A stretch of DNA of 64,000 nt from the NCBI RefSeq assembly GCF_003298775.1, contig NZ_QNTQ01000002.1, positions 62,001 to 126,000 on the forward strand, in the 5' to 3' direction. Each line of letters begins with the position of its first letter. Position 1 is the first letter of the stretch. Both the position numbers and the translations under genes were made by a program. Shown here in pieces: positions 46,406 through 55,653 of this stretch. The stretch comes from Rhodosalinus halophilus (lineage in GTDB: Bacteria; Pseudomonadota; Alphaproteobacteria; Rhodobacterales; Rhodobacteraceae). A model generated the notes under the pieces. That model had not been told where the DNA came from. It did no database searches and saw nothing but the letters and a program-made list of their open reading frames with translations.

Positions 46406-46486
46406 TCACCCGCTGAAGTATCCGTTGGCCGCGAGCACGGCGGCGAGAATGCCCGCGGCGACGGCGGTCCACCCGCCGGCCCTCAC
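46406..46486 (-). CDS. 26-residue membrane microprotein overlapping the nuoJ stop
   Basis: A GTG start overlaps the nuoJ TGA (GTGA junction, as at other coupled starts in this window) and opens a 27-codon frame that ends 20 bases before the nuoK ATG. The product is one hydrophobic helix ([20 protein letters not shown]) with a basic residue at the N-terminus and SG at the end. The reading frame is far too short for automated calling. The position between two membrane subunits and the coupling favour a real gene, but length alone makes chance possible. Confidence 0.5.
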   Translation of the reverse strand: MRAGGWTAVAAGILAAVLAANGYFSG

Positions 46487-47091
46487 AGCCCCTGCCCCGG
46501 CTTCACGTCCCTGAGCTCCATCGCCGCCTTGGGATCGCGGTACATCTGCGCCAGCACGTCCTGCCGCTTGACGTCCGCGCGGTGGCGCAGCGTGAGCAGG
46601 ATCGCGCCCACCATCGCCACCAGCAGGATGAGCCCCGAGAGCTGAAAGAGCAGGAAATACTGGTCGTAGAGCACCATGCCCAGCGCCTCGGTGTTGTGCC
46701 GGTCCACCGGGATCGGCTGCGCCCGCTGGGCGTCCGCCACCTCCGCGGCCTGCCAGCCGCCCAGCGCCAGGGCGAGCTGCATCAGCAGAACCACCCCGAT
46801 CAGCAGCGCCAGCGGCATGTATCTCGCCATCCCGGCCTTGAGCGCGGCGAAATCCACGTCGAGCATCATCACCACGAAGAGGAAGAGCACTGCGACCGCG
46901 CCGACGTAGACGATGATCATCAGCATCGCCACGAACTCCGCGCCCATCAGCACGAAGAGGCCCGCCGCCGACAGGAAGGCCAGGATCAGCCAGAGCACCG
47001 AGTGCACCGGGTTGCGCGAGATCACGGTGAAAAGCCCCCCCGCGACACAGCCCAGCGCGAAGAGATAGAAGGCGAAGGTGACCATGCTCAT
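46483..47091 (-). CDS. nuoJ: NADH-quinone oxidoreductase subunit J
   Basis: The 202-residue membrane subunit has five transmembrane helices and the conserved third helix [30 protein letters not shown], whose pi-bulge rotates during turnover. The start [15 protein letters not shown] at 47091 overlaps the preceding CMD-family gene by four bases (ATGA). A longer open frame upstream is only read-through of that gene in another frame. Confidence 0.96.
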   Translation of the reverse strand: MSMVTFAFYLFALGCVAGGLFTVISRNPVHSVLWLILAFLSAAGLFVLMGAEFVAMLMIIVYVGAVAVLFLFVVMMLDVDFAALKAGMARYMPLALLIGVVLLMQLALALGGWQAAEVADAQRAQPIPVDRHNTEALGMVLYDQYFLLFQLSGLILLVAMVGAILLTLRHRADVKRQDVLAQMYRDPKAAMELRDVKPGQGL

Positions 47092-47501
47092 GCCTCGTCG
47101 TTCCCGTCGTCCTCGCGCTCCTCGAGCGCCTCCTGGGCGAGATGCATCGCCCGTGTCATCGCCGGCAGCCCGGCGAAGACCGACATCATCCCGATCGCCT
47201 CGACGATCTCCTGGCGCGTCGCACCCGCCTCGACGAGGTGGCGCACCGTGATCCGGATCTGGCTGTCGGCCTGCGCCCCCTGCATGGTCAGCCCTGCCAA
47301 AGTCAAGAGCAGGCGGCTCTTGGCGTCGAGCCCCTCCTTGTTCCAGGCGTTGCCGAAGACCATCTCCATCCAGTCGCGCGGCATGGTCGGCCACATCGCC
47401 TCCATGGCGCGGGGAGTGAAGGTCTCGAGCGCGGGGTTCATCGACCGCGCCAGCTCCTGCCAGCGCGCCATCATCTCCTCGAAGGGGGTGCGTTCGTTCA
47501 A
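47088..47501 (-). CDS. Carboxymuconolactone decarboxylase-like protein in the nuo operon
   Basis: The 137-residue all-helical protein matches the CMD/AhpD-like fold: [67 protein letters not shown]. It has no cysteine at all, so it cannot be an AhpD-type peroxidase, which needs CxxC. It may be closer to the decarboxylase branch or be a binding protein. It is translationally coupled to nuoJ and separated from nuoI by 217 bases holding an inverted repeat pair. Confidence 0.88.
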   Translation of the reverse strand: MNERTPFEEMMARWQELARSMNPALETFTPRAMEAMWPTMPRDWMEMVFGNAWNKEGLDAKSRLLLTLAGLTMQGAQADSQIRITVRHLVEAGATRQEIVEAIGMMSVFAGLPAMTRAMHLAQEALEEREDDGNDEA

Positions 47502-47555
47502 AGGATCGCCTCCTCCTGCCCAACCCGCGCGACCGGCCCAGACGCAGGTGCATGG

Positions 47556-47691
47556 CGAGGGGCGCTGCCCCTCGCGCTCCCCGGGATATTTCTTCCAAGA
47601 AGAAGATCACGCCCGGGGGACCCCGGACTTCTTCTTGGCGAAAATATCCCGGGGGGAGTCGGCGCAGCCGACGGGGGGCAGCGCCCCCCTG
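47556..47691. repeat. Inverted pair of dispersed intergenic repeats inside the nuo operon
   Basis: Copy A reads rightward (47556-47605): stem CGAGGGGC/GCCCCTCG, then CCCCGGGATATTT and AAGAAGAAG. Copy B reads leftward (47628-47691): CTTCTTCTTGG, AAATATCCCGGGG, stem GTCGGC/GCCGAC, stem GGGGGGC/GCCCCCC. The facing ends (47579-47605 and 47628-47654) can pair with each other, and the centre adds CCGGGG/CCCCGG at 47613-47626. In nuo mRNA this gives a very large hairpin between nuoI and the CMD gene. Confidence 0.88.
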
Positions 47692-47718
47692 TCGCGCGCA
47701 GGATCCGGCGCGCCCCGC

Positions 47719-48213
47719 TCATCGGTACGGCGCGTCGATTTCCAGATTGCGGGCGATCTCGGCCTCCCAGCGCTCGCCGTTCTCCAGAAGCTTCGCCTTG
47801 TCGTAGTAGAGTTCCTCGCGCGTCTCGGTGGCGAACTCGAAGTTCGGCCCCTCGACGATGGCGTCTACCGGGCAGGCCTCCTGGCAGAAGCCGCAGTAGA
47901 TGCATTTCGTCATGTCGATGTCGTAGCGCGTGGTGCGGCGCGAGCCGTCCGCGCGCGGCTCGGCGTCGATGGTGATGGCCTGCGCGGGGCAGATCGCCTC
48001 GCAGAGCTTGCAGGCGATGCAGCGTTCCTCGCCGTTGGGATAGCGCCGGAGCGCGTGCTCACCGCGGAAGCGGGGCGAAAGCGGCCCCTTCTCGTGCGGA
48101 TAGTTCACGGTGGCCTTGGGCGCGAAGAAATACTTCAGCCCCAGCTTCATCCCCTCGATGAAGTCCGTGAGCAGGAAGTACTTCGCCGCCCGGTTGTAGT
48201 CGATCTGGGTCAT
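47719..48213 (-). CDS. nuoI: NADH-quinone oxidoreductase subunit I
   Basis: The 164-residue ferredoxin-like subunit carries clusters N6a and N6b in two 4Fe-4S motifs, [16 protein letters not shown] and [16 protein letters not shown]. The N-terminal amphipathic helix ([23 protein letters not shown]) rests on the membrane. It overlaps the 62-residue gene upstream by four bases. The 3' flank carries the inverted repeat pair. Confidence 0.97.
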   Translation of the reverse strand: MTQIDYNRAAKYFLLTDFIEGMKLGLKYFFAPKATVNYPHEKGPLSPRFRGEHALRRYPNGEERCIACKLCEAICPAQAITIDAEPRADGSRRTTRYDIDMTKCIYCGFCQEACPVDAIVEGPNFEFATETREELYYDKAKLLENGERWEAEIARNLEIDAPYR

Positions 48214-48398
48214 CGGGTGTCTCCGTCGATCTCGTCGGCGGCCCAGCGGAAGATCGCGGCGGCGATGGCCTGCGCGCGCGGGCCGGCCAGTTGATTGTCC
48301 CTCTCCGTGCTCTGATCGGCCGCTTCCGCCGCGGTCGCGGCGAGCTCCATCATGTCGATGTAGCGGGCGTTGAGGATCGCGGTCTTGAGTTCCTGCAT
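48210..48398 (-). CDS. 62-residue soluble protein between nuoH and nuoI
   Basis: The protein starts [20 protein letters not shown], one base after the nuoH stop, and its end overlaps nuoI by four bases. It is predicted helical and amphipathic with no membrane segment or cysteine; the C-terminal half reads [15 protein letters not shown]. The tight packing on both sides supports translation. It is unrecognised and may bind the peripheral arm near NuoI/NuoH, which is inference from position only. Confidence 0.75.
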   Translation of the reverse strand: MQELKTAILNARYIDMMELAATAAEAADQSTERDNQLAGPRAQAIAAAIFRWAADEIDGDTR

Positions 48399-48399
48399 G

Positions 48400-49437
48400 T
48401 CAGCCTCCCAGGGACCAGCGGGCATAGATGCCCCAGAACCATTCGAACTTGGCGGCGAAGGCCACGAAGACCACCCAGATCAGGCTCATCGGCAGGAAGA
48501 CCTTCCAGCCCAGCCGCATCAGCTGATCGTAGCGGTAGCGGGGCGTCACCGCCTTCACCATGGCGAATAGGAAGAAGAAGAACAGCATCTTCGCCACCAT
48601 CCACAGCGCGCCGTCCGGCAGGCCGGGAATGGGCGAGAGCCAGCCGCCGAAGAACAGCAGGCTCATCAGCGCGCACATCAGGAAGATGGCGATGTATTCG
48701 CCCGCCATGAAGAGCAGGAAGGGCGTCGAGGAATATTCCACCTGGTAGCCGGCCACCAGCTCGGATTCTGCTTCGGGGAGGTCGAAGGGCGGGCGGTTCG
48801 TCTCCGCCAGCGCGGAGATGAAGAACAGGAAGACCATCGGCAGATGCGGCAGCCAGTACCAGCCGAAGAAATGCCAGTCGCTGTCCTGCGCGCCGACGAT
48901 CTGGCCGAAGTTCATCGAGCCGGTCGAGATGATCACGCCGATGATCACGAGGCCGATCGAGACCTCGTAGGAGATCATCTGCGCGGCCGAGCGCAGGCTC
49001 CCGAGGAAGGGATACTTCGAGTTCGAGGCCCAGCCGCCCATGATCACGCCGTAGACCTCGAGCGAGGACATGGCGAAGACGTAGAGGATCGCCACGTTGA
49101 TGTCGGCAAGCACCCAGCTGTCGTTGAAGGGGATCACGGCCCAGGCGAGCACCGCCAGAACGAAGCTGGTCATCGGCGCAAGGATGAAAACCGGCCGGTC
49201 GGCGCCGGCGGGCACGACGACCTCCTTGAGGACGTATTTCAGCGCGTCGGCGATGGTCTGCAGCAGTCCGAAGGCCCCCACGACGTTCGGGCCCCGCCGC
49301 ATCTGCACCGCCGCCCAGACCTTGCGGTCGGCGTAGACCAGGAACAGCAGCGAGATCATCACGAAGCCGAGCACCGAAAGGCACTGCGACAGCACGATCA
49401 GGAAGGTGCCAAGAGGCGTGGCGAAGAAGGCGTCCAT
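48400..49437 (-). CDS. nuoH: NADH-quinone oxidoreductase subunit H
   Basis: The 345-residue membrane subunit forms most of the quinone channel. It has eight or nine transmembrane helices with the signatures [49 protein letters not shown], and the E channel motif [27 protein letters not shown]. The start [16 protein letters not shown] is standard. It follows the lipoprotein gene by 7 bases. Confidence 0.97.
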   Translation of the reverse strand: MDAFFATPLGTFLIVLSQCLSVLGFVMISLLFLVYADRKVWAAVQMRRGPNVVGAFGLLQTIADALKYVLKEVVVPAGADRPVFILAPMTSFVLAVLAWAVIPFNDSWVLADINVAILYVFAMSSLEVYGVIMGGWASNSKYPFLGSLRSAAQMISYEVSIGLVIIGVIISTGSMNFGQIVGAQDSDWHFFGWYWLPHLPMVFLFFISALAETNRPPFDLPEAESELVAGYQVEYSSTPFLLFMAGEYIAIFLMCALMSLLFFGGWLSPIPGLPDGALWMVAKMLFFFFLFAMVKAVTPRYRYDQLMRLGWKVFLPMSLIWVVFVAFAAKFEWFWGIYARWSLGG

Positions 49438-49444
49438 CAGTCCC

Positions 49445-49855
49445 TCATACCGTCGGTATTCCGCGTGCGGCGCAATCCTCTACGACCGCTTCCGCGTCCA
49501 GCGTGGCGAACCCCGGAGGCAGGCTCGGCGAGATGGTGTAAACCGCATCTGCGGTCGAGTTGCCACCCTCTTCGCCCAGATTCGTGCGCACGTGACGCGC
49601 AAATCCGTAGCCCCTGATCAGGGTGTATTGCGCCGCCGCGCAATCGGCGTAGGCCCGCAGTTCCTCTGCCGTCGCGTCGCCTGCCAGCGTCACGCGCAGG
49701 TTCACCAGCTCGGGATCCAGAAGACGGGTCTCCACACCCAGATACTCCTCTGCCGGCCGCGCCGGGGCGGGCGCTTGCGTCGCCGCCGGCTCCTCTTCGG
49801 CGCAGCCCGCCGCGAGCACTGCGGCGAGCGCGAGCGCCGCGCTGGGCGGTCTCAT
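49445..49855 (-). CDS. Small lipoprotein with two mature cysteines between nuoG and nuoH
   Basis: The 136-residue protein has a signal peptide and lipobox ending VLAAGC (Cys18), a Pro/Ala linker, and a compact domain from about residue 38 ([55 protein letters not shown]). Besides the lipid Cys it has exactly two, in YADCAAAQ and VEDCAARG, suited to a disulfide. It overlaps nuoG by four bases. The family is unrecognised; it would sit in the periplasm near the membrane arm. Confidence 0.83.
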   Translation of the reverse strand: MRPPSAALALAAVLAAGCAEEEPAATQAPAPARPAEEYLGVETRLLDPELVNLRVTLAGDATAEELRAYADCAAAQYTLIRGYGFARHVRTNLGEEGGNSTADAVYTISPSLPPGFATLDAEAVVEDCAARGIPTV

Positions 49856-51876
49856 TGCGCCGCGATCTGCTCCGCCGCGCGCGCCCGTGCCCGCGCCGAA
49901 AGCTCGGCCATCACCTCGCTCGCCCGTGCGATCGGGTTGGTGAGGTAGAAGTCCTCCACGGCGAGGCCGAAGGCCGCCTCGGAGATCTTCGCCGGCTCCA
50001 GCGGGCGCCAGTCGTTCTCGACCACCCGGTCCATCTCGGCCAGGAAGGGGGCCTCCCGGACGAGCGCCTGGCGGAGTTGGGCGAGACTGTCGTAGGGCAG
50101 CGTCTGCCCTGCCTCGGCCGAGACGGCGCGCAGAATCGCCCAGTTCTCCTTCGCTTCGCCCGGCGGGAAGCCGGCGCGCAGCGCGAGCTGCGGCCGTCCC
50201 TCGGTGTTGACGAAGAGCGCCTGCTCCTCGGTCCAGGCGGCGCCGGGCAGGATCAGGTCGGCGCGATGCGCGCCGCGGTCGCCATGGCTGCCCTGATAGA
50301 TGACGAAGGGGCCCTCGGGGATGTCGGTCTCGTCCACGCCGACCGCCCAGATCACGTCGGCCTTCAGCGCCTCGTCGAGGCCGCCCGCGCAGGTGGCGCC
50401 CGCATCCATGGCCCCGACGCGGCCGGCCGCAGTGTGCAGGATCAGCAGCCCCGCGCCCTGCGCCTCGGCGATCCGCATGGCGGCGGACAGCACCGCCTCG
50501 CCGTCGGCGCGGCGCAGCGCCGCCTGCCCGACGATCACGAGTGCCGGACCCTCGGCCGGCCCGGGCAGTTCGGCCGCACTGTCGGTCAGCCGGTCAAGAT
50601 CGGCGCCCGTCCGCCCGATGTGGTGGTAGGAATAGGTCAGATCCACCGGCGCGCCGATCAGGCTGACCTCGCCGCCCGCCGACCATGCCTTGCGGATGCG
50701 CGCGTTGAGCACCGGCGCCTCGTTGCGGGGGTCGGTGCCGATCAGCAGGATGCGCCGGGCGGCGTCGATATCCTCGATCGCCGCGGTGCCGACGTAGCCG
50801 GAGCGGTTGCCGGCGGGCAGCTTCGCCCCGTCCACGCGGCACTCGGCCACGCCGCCGAGGCGCTCCATGAGCTGCCGCAGCGCGAAGGCCGTCTCGGTAT
50901 TGGCGAGATCGCCGACGAGGCCCGCGGGCCGCTCCGCCGTCTTCAGCTTGTCGCCCGCGAGCTTGAGCGCCTCGCCCCAGCCGGCGGGCCGCAGCTTGCC
51001 GTTCTCGCGGATGTAGGGGCGGTCGAGCCGCTGGCGGCGCAGCCCGTCCCAGACGAAGCGCGTCTTGTCCGAGATCCACTCCTCGTTCACGCCGTCGTGG
51101 TTGCGCGGCAGCATGCGCATGACCTCCCGGCCCTTGGTGTCCACGCGGATCGATGCGCACATCGCGTCCATCACGTCGATCGACTCGGTCTTGGTCAGCT
51201 CCCAGGGCCGCGCGGTGAAGGCGTAGGGCTTGGAGACCAGCGCGCCCACCGGACAGAGGTCGATGATGTTGCCCTGCATGTTCGATTCGAGGGTCTGGCC
51301 GAGGTAGCTCGTGATCTCGGCGTCCTCGCCGCGGCCCGTCTGGCCCAGCTCGGGCATCCCCGCGACCTCGGTGATGAAGCGCACGCAGCGCGTACACGAG
51401 ATGCAGCGCGTCATGTGCGTCTCGACCAGGGGGCCGAGGTCGAGATCCTCGACCGCGCGCTTGGGCTCGCGGTAGCGGCTGAAGTCCACCCCGTAAGCCA
51501 TTGCCTGGTCCTGAAGATCGCACTCTCCGCCCTGGTCGCAGATCGGGCAGTCGAGCGGGTGGTTGATGAGCAGGAACTCCATCACCCCCTCGCGCGCCTT
51601 CTTCACCATGGGCGAGTTGGTCCTGACCTGCGGCGGCTGGCCCTCGGGGCCGGGGCGCAGGTCGCGCACCTGCATCGCGCAGGAGGCGGCGGGCTTCGGC
51701 GGCCCGCCCACCACCTCGACGAGGCACATGCGGCAGTTGCCCGCGATCGAGAGCCGCTCGTGGTAGCAGAAGCGCGGAATCTCGATGCCGGCCTCCTCGC
51801 AGGCCTGGATCAGGGTCATGGCCGGATCGACCTCGATCTCCCGGCCGTCGATGACGATCTTGCGCAGTTCGGTCAT
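49852..51876 (-). CDS. nuoG: NADH-quinone oxidoreductase subunit G
   Basis: NuoG is the large peripheral-arm subunit with clusters N1b, N4 and N5. The 674-residue length is that of the mitochondrial/alphaproteobacterial form rather than E. coli (about 908). The N-terminal ferredoxin fold has [19 protein letters not shown], the His-ligated cluster lies in [16 protein letters not shown], and [10 protein letters not shown] holds N4; the rest is a molybdopterin-oxidoreductase-like domain without cofactor. It follows the DUF5333 gene by 4 bases. Confidence 0.96.
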   Translation of the reverse strand: MTELRKIVIDGREIEVDPAMTLIQACEEAGIEIPRFCYHERLSIAGNCRMCLVEVVGGPPKPAASCAMQVRDLRPGPEGQPPQVRTNSPMVKKAREGVMEFLLINHPLDCPICDQGGECDLQDQAMAYGVDFSRYREPKRAVEDLDLGPLVETHMTRCISCTRCVRFITEVAGMPELGQTGRGEDAEITSYLGQTLESNMQGNIIDLCPVGALVSKPYAFTARPWELTKTESIDVMDAMCASIRVDTKGREVMRMLPRNHDGVNEEWISDKTRFVWDGLRRQRLDRPYIRENGKLRPAGWGEALKLAGDKLKTAERPAGLVGDLANTETAFALRQLMERLGGVAECRVDGAKLPAGNRSGYVGTAAIEDIDAARRILLIGTDPRNEAPVLNARIRKAWSAGGEVSLIGAPVDLTYSYHHIGRTGADLDRLTDSAAELPGPAEGPALVIVGQAALRRADGEAVLSAAMRIAEAQGAGLLILHTAAGRVGAMDAGATCAGGLDEALKADVIWAVGVDETDIPEGPFVIYQGSHGDRGAHRADLILPGAAWTEEQALFVNTEGRPQLALRAGFPPGEAKENWAILRAVSAEAGQTLPYDSLAQLRQALVREAPFLAEMDRVVENDWRPLEPAKISEAAFGLAVEDFYLTNPIARASEVMAELSARARARAAEQIAAQ

Positions 51877-51880
51877 GATC

Positions 51881-52303
51881 TCACTTCTCTCTGAGCAGCC
51901 TGCCCACGGCGCTGCCCCTTGCGATCTCGTCGCGCCCGAAGGCGCAGAGCTCGGCGGTCGCGCCCGGATCGGCGCCGTGCTGTCGGATGTAGCGCTCTCC
52001 GAGGCGCCGCATCCGCGCCTTCTCCGCCTCGCTCGTCACGTAGTCTTCTATCTCCGGCTCTGAATAGCCGAGATCCCTCGCCCGTGCCTTGAGCGCGTTC
52101 AGCGTTCCGTAGGCCCGAATCCAGCGCGGCTCGATTTCCGGGCAGCGTTCGCGGATCTCGTTGGCGATCGCCACGGCGAGCAGCGCGCCGTCGATCTCCT
52201 GCACCTCGCGCAGCGGCGGGCGGTCCGCGGCGGCGCCCGCCACGGGCATCAGGAGCGCGAGCGCCCCGAGCATCGTCCCCACGCGCGTCACCACGGCTCG
52301 CAT
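51881..52303 (-). CDS. DUF5333 exported protein in the nuo operon
   Basis: The 140-residue protein has a signal peptide ([19 protein letters not shown]) and a helical mature part: [44 protein letters not shown], and an end [11 protein letters not shown]. The two cysteines (Cys53 and Cys120) are the only ones. This matches the DUF5333 family, found in Rhodobacterales with no known function. Its start overlaps the end of the preceding lipoprotein gene by 16 bases. Confidence 0.82.
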   Translation of the reverse strand: MRAVVTRVGTMLGALALLMPVAGAAADRPPLREVQEIDGALLAVAIANEIRERCPEIEPRWIRAYGTLNALKARARDLGYSEPEIEDYVTSEAEKARMRRLGERYIRQHGADPGATAELCAFGRDEIARGSAVGRLLREK

Positions 52304-52617
52304 GTCCCCTGCAGCGTCAAGGTGCTCCCCTCCAACGGCAGGGCGGCGGGATCGGTTTCCGGGCCGATGTCCCAGACGATCCGCGAACTGCCGAAGTTCT
52401 CGATGCAGTAGCGCTTGCCCTCGTGCGCGCCGGCGAGCACCGCCCCCTCGAGGCCCGCCTCGACCGGGCGCACCGACACGGTGAAGGCCTCGCGCGCGTC
52501 GGCCTGCGCGGCACGCGCGCGGTAGACCTCGCCCTGAAAGGCGATCTCCGTGCGCCCGCCGCAGCCCGCCACGGCGAGTCCCAGTGCAACCACCGTGATC
52601 CGGCCCAAACCGTTCAT
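52288..52617 (-). CDS. Small lipoprotein with two mature cysteines
   Basis: The 109-residue protein has a signal peptide and a lipobox GLAVAGC (Cys19). The mature part is beta-rich: TEIAFQGEVYRARAAQADAREAFTVSVRPVEAG, then KRYCIENFGSSRIVWDIG and the end [10 protein letters not shown]. The two mature cysteines can pair. It overlaps the methyltransferase gene by four bases (ATGA). The sequence looks like a small beta-barrel or lipocalin-like envelope protein; the family is not recognised. Confidence 0.8.
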   Translation of the reverse strand: MNGLGRITVVALGLAVAGCGGRTEIAFQGEVYRARAAQADAREAFTVSVRPVEAGLEGAVLAGAHEGKRYCIENFGSSRIVWDIGPETDPAALPLEGSTLTLQGTCEPW

Positions 52618-53321
52618 GCGCCCACCCTCGAATGGACGGGCCGGTGCACCGGCCCCTTCTCGAACACCGCGATGGAGTCGTGGATGTGCATGCCCGAGAC
52701 ATGCGCCCCGAGCCCCGCGCGGCGTTCGCCCTGGCCGTGATACCAGTGATGCATGTCGTCGGCCACCTCGGCCATGTAACGGAAGAAGTTGCCCGAGGTG
52801 CCGTAGCCGCCCCCGAACTTCGGCCAGTAGGCGGTGTGCAGATCCTCGATCATGTAGATCCCTCCGGCAGACAGCCGCGGGAAGAGATGCTCGAAGCTGC
52901 GGCGAACATGCGTCATCCGGTGGCTGCCGTCGTCGAGCACGAGGTCGAGCCCGCCCATCTCCGCCACCACCGCGTCGAGGAAATCGGGGTCGGTCTGCGA
53001 GCCGATCCGCACCTCGCCTGCCTCGCCGTCGAAGCGCGCGCAGTCGGGGTTGACGTCGATGCCGAAGATCACCGCCGCCTCGCCCAGCCAGCGCCGCCAC
53101 ATCTGCAGGCTCCCGCCCTTCGCCACGCCGATCTCGAGAAAGCGGACCGATGTTCCGCGGAAGCGCGCGAAATAGCGGTCGTAGAGCGGGATGTAGTGGT
53201 GCCACTTGTGCACCTCGGGCCCGTCGTTGCCGGCGTAGATCGCCAGAAGCTCGCCGTCGTAGGCGTATTTGCCGCGGATGTCGGCCGCGACGTCGCCCTC
53301 CTCGAAGCGATACTTCTTCAT
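52614..53321 (-). CDS. Class I SAM-dependent methyltransferase (TylF/macrocin-OMT-like) in the nuo operon
   Basis: The 235-residue enzyme has the SAM loop VRFLEIGVAKGGSLQMWRRWLG, an acidic motif FGIDVNPDCARFDG, QTDPDFLDAVVAEMGGLDLVLDDGSHR with the metal-type Asp-Asp, and SAGGIYMIEDLHTAYWPKFGGG. This matches the metal-dependent macrocin-O-methyltransferase-like group, whose members act on sugars and small molecules. It sits between nuoF and the lipoprotein genes. Its substrate is unknown; it is unrelated in sequence to the NDUFAF7 family that methylates the mitochondrial NuoD homologue. Confidence 0.85.
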   Translation of the reverse strand: MKKYRFEEGDVAADIRGKYAYDGELLAIYAGNDGPEVHKWHHYIPLYDRYFARFRGTSVRFLEIGVAKGGSLQMWRRWLGEAAVIFGIDVNPDCARFDGEAGEVRIGSQTDPDFLDAVVAEMGGLDLVLDDGSHRMTHVRRSFEHLFPRLSAGGIYMIEDLHTAYWPKFGGGYGTSGNFFRYMAEVADDMHHWYHGQGERRAGLGAHVSGMHIHDSIAVFEKGPVHRPVHSRVGA

Positions 53322-53346
53322 CGGCGCCTCCGGGTGCCCGCTTCCG

Positions 53347-54642
53347 TCACTCGGCCGCCACCGCGCTGAGCCGGCCGGACTTCTGCGCCTTGATGCGGTC
53401 CTCGATCTCGTCGCGGAAGTGCCGCACGAGGCCCTGGATCGGCCAGGCGGCGGCGTCGCCCAGCGCGCAGATGGTGTGCCCCTCGACCTGCTTGGTCACG
53501 TCGAGCAGCATGTCGATCTCCTCGACCTCGGCTTCGCCGGTCACGAGCCGCTCCATCACCCGCATCATCCAGCCCGCGCCCTCGCGGCAGGGAGTGCACT
53601 GGCCGCAGCTCTCGTGCTTGTAGAACTTCGACAGCCGCCAGATCGCCTTGATGATGTCGGTGGACTGATCCATCACGATCACGGCCGCCGTGCCGAGGCC
53701 CGACTTGTTCTCGCGCAGCCAGTCGAAATCCATGATGCCCTCGCGCATCACCGAGCCCGGCAACAGCGGCACCGAGGAGCCGCCGGGGATCACCGCCTTG
53801 AGGTTCGACCAGCCGCCGCGGATTCCGCCGCAGTGCCGCTCGATCAGTTCCTCGAAGGAGATCGACATCTCCTCCTCGACGACGCAGGGCTGCTCGACGT
53901 GGCCCGAGATGGCGAAGATCTTGGTGCCGGTGTTGTTCGGCCGGCCGAAGCCCGCGAACCAGTCCGCGCCGCGGCGCAGGATCGTCGGCACCACCGCGAT
54001 GCTCTCGACGTTGTTCACCGTCGTGGGGCAGCCGTAGAGGCCCGCGCCCGCCGGGAAGGGCGGCTTCATGCGCGGCATCCCCTTCTTGCCCTCGAGGCTC
54101 TCCAGAAGCGCGGTTTCCTCGCCGCAGATGTAGGCGCCTGCCCCGTGGTGCAGGTAGAGGTCGAAGTCCCAGCCCGAGCCGGCGGCGTTGCGCCCCAGCA
54201 GGCCCGCCTCGTAGGCCTCGTCGATGGCGGCCTGCAGCGCCTCGCGCTCGCGGATGTATTCGCCGCGGATGTAGATGTAGCAGGTGTGCGCGTTCATCGC
54301 GAAGGAGGCGATCAGGCAGCCCTCGATCAGCGTGTGCGGATCGTGGCGCATGATCTCGCGGTCCTTGCAGGTGCCGGGCTCGGATTCGTCGGCGTTCACC
54401 ACCAGGTACGCGGGCCGGCCGTCGGATTCCTTGGGCATGAAGGACCACTTGAGCCCGGTGGGAAAGCCCGCGCCGCCGCGGCCGCGCAGGCCCGACTTCT
54501 TCATCTCGTCGATGATGGCGTCGCGGCCGCGCTTGATGATCTCCGCCGTGCCGTCCCAGTGCCCGCGCGCCTTGGCGCCCGCGAGGCTGCGGTCGTGCAT
54601 CCCGTAAAGATTGGTGAAGATCCGGTCTTCGTCCTTGAGCAT
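53347..54642 (-). CDS. nuoF: NADH-quinone oxidoreductase subunit F
   Basis: NuoF binds FMN and NADH and carries cluster N3. The 431-residue protein has the FMN loop [23 protein letters not shown] site [21 protein letters not shown] and the 4Fe-4S motif [17 protein letters not shown]. It begins [14 protein letters not shown]. It follows the DUF5337 gene by 24 bases. Confidence 0.97.
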   Translation of the reverse strand: MLKDEDRIFTNLYGMHDRSLAGAKARGHWDGTAEIIKRGRDAIIDEMKKSGLRGRGGAGFPTGLKWSFMPKESDGRPAYLVVNADESEPGTCKDREIMRHDPHTLIEGCLIASFAMNAHTCYIYIRGEYIREREALQAAIDEAYEAGLLGRNAAGSGWDFDLYLHHGAGAYICGEETALLESLEGKKGMPRMKPPFPAGAGLYGCPTTVNNVESIAVVPTILRRGADWFAGFGRPNNTGTKIFAISGHVEQPCVVEEEMSISFEELIERHCGGIRGGWSNLKAVIPGGSSVPLLPGSVMREGIMDFDWLRENKSGLGTAAVIVMDQSTDIIKAIWRLSKFYKHESCGQCTPCREGAGWMMRVMERLVTGEAEVEEIDMLLDVTKQVEGHTICALGDAAAWPIQGLVRHFRDEIEDRIKAQKSGRLSAVAAE

Positions 54643-54666
54643 TCCCGTTCCTTTCCGTCCGGCGCC

Positions 54667-54897
54667 TCAGCGGGTGCGCTGGCGCCAGAGCCCGATCGCC
54701 GCGACGAACGCCCAGAGAAAGGCGCCCATCGCGGCCAGATAGATCAGCATCTCGTGGCGGACAGAGAGACCGGCCTGCGCCGTGATCCAGGGCGCGAGCA
54801 ACGCGGCCAGGCCCGCCGCGGCCACCACCAGTGCGATCACACGGCCCTGCCGCGCGATCCTGCGGTCGTGTTCCGTCGGCTCCCGGCGGTCCGCCAT
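54667..54897 (-). CDS. DUF5337 small membrane protein
   Basis: The 76-residue protein has a charged cytoplasmic N-terminus (MADRREPTEHDRRIARQGR) and two transmembrane helices (about 20-38 and 50-70) in a short hairpin, ending WRQRTR. I recognise the DUF5337 layout, found in Rhodobacterales next to nuoE/nuoF. It is a candidate membrane accessory or assembly factor for complex I; no function is established. Confidence 0.8.
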   Translation of the reverse strand: MADRREPTEHDRRIARQGRVIALVVAAAGLAALLAPWITAQAGLSVRHEMLIYLAAMGAFLWAFVAAIGLWRQRTR

Positions 54898-54916
54898 CGC
54901 GTCTCCGTCGCGCGCC

Positions 54917-55615
54917 CTACTGGCGCTTGCTGAACTCGGTCTCGCCGCCCGCGGCGAGCGTCTTGGCCTGCGACACCCAGTCGTCGCGCGTCACCCTTCC
55001 CCTGAACCCTTCCAGATTGGCATCGACCCAGGCGATCTCGTCGGCCGTCCAGTTGGCGATCTGGTCGTAGTGATAGAAGCCGAGGCTGTTGAGCAGCTTT
55101 TCGAGCTTGGGCCCCACGCCCTTGATCTTCTTCAGATCGTCCGCCCCGCCGCCGCGCGGCTTTTCGAGCGCCTCGGGCTTCTTGCCCGGGCTGTCCGACA
55201 TCCCGGCGGTGGGCGGCGCCTTGTCCGCGCCGGTCTTCGAGGTGGTCTCGGCCGGCTTCGGGGCCGCCTCGGCCCTGGCCGACGGCGCAGGCGCGGGCGC
55301 CGGTGCCGTACTTTTCGGGGCGGGCGCCGGGGCGGGCGCCTCGTCTTCCAGTCCAAGTTCGCGCTTGCGCTGCGGCGAGAGCTTCTCGATGCCGGTCAGC
55401 TCGCCGATCGACTGCCCCTCCCAGGGCGCGGAAAAGACGCCGCAGATCTTCTTTTGCAGGAGCAGACCGAACCATGCCGCGAAGGCGAGGCCCAGGATCA
55501 GCGCCACGATGAACCACACGCCCTGCATGGCGATGATAAGCACGCCGAGCCCGCCGAGCCCGGCGAGTCCCCAGCATACGATCGTGCAGCTATTGTCCTT
55601 GTCGGTCTGCGTCAT
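54917..55615 (-). CDS. Membrane-anchored helix-hairpin-helix protein, paralogue of the NuoE tail
   Basis: The 232-residue protein has two N-terminal hydrophobic helices (about 11-30 and 33-53), a cytoplasmic Ala/Pro-rich linker (90-155) and a C-terminal HhH-type domain (158-231) with [19 protein letters not shown] and ADEIAWVD. About 55 of 74 residues of this domain are identical to the C-terminal tail of NuoE encoded next upstream. The same domain type is attached to ribosomal protein L21 in related bacteria, as I recall. A DNA-binding role is not supported by the setting; a protein-interaction role with NuoE is inference. Confidence 0.85.
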   Translation of the reverse strand: MTQTDKDNSCTIVCWGLAGLGGLGVLIIAMQGVWFIVALILGLAFAAWFGLLLQKKICGVFSAPWEGQSIGELTGIEKLSPQRKRELGLEDEAPAPAPAPKSTAPAPAPAPSARAEAAPKPAETTSKTGADKAPPTAGMSDSPGKKPEALEKPRGGGADDLKKIKGVGPKLEKLLNSLGFYHYDQIANWTADEIAWVDANLEGFRGRVTRDDWVSQAKTLAAGGETEFSKRQ

Positions 55616-55653
55616 CTCTCGTCCCCCTCAGGTGGTGTCTCTCGGACCTTTCA

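Noticed and set aside
46483-47610. A possible NuoJ fusion with a long N-terminal extension
   Set aside because: The upstream part is the CMD-like gene read in another frame; NuoJ begins at 47091 with its usual N-terminus.
52614-53321. A NDUFAF7-type complex I methyltransferase
   Set aside because: The SAM loop and following motifs match the TylF/macrocin-OMT group and not the COG1565 family.
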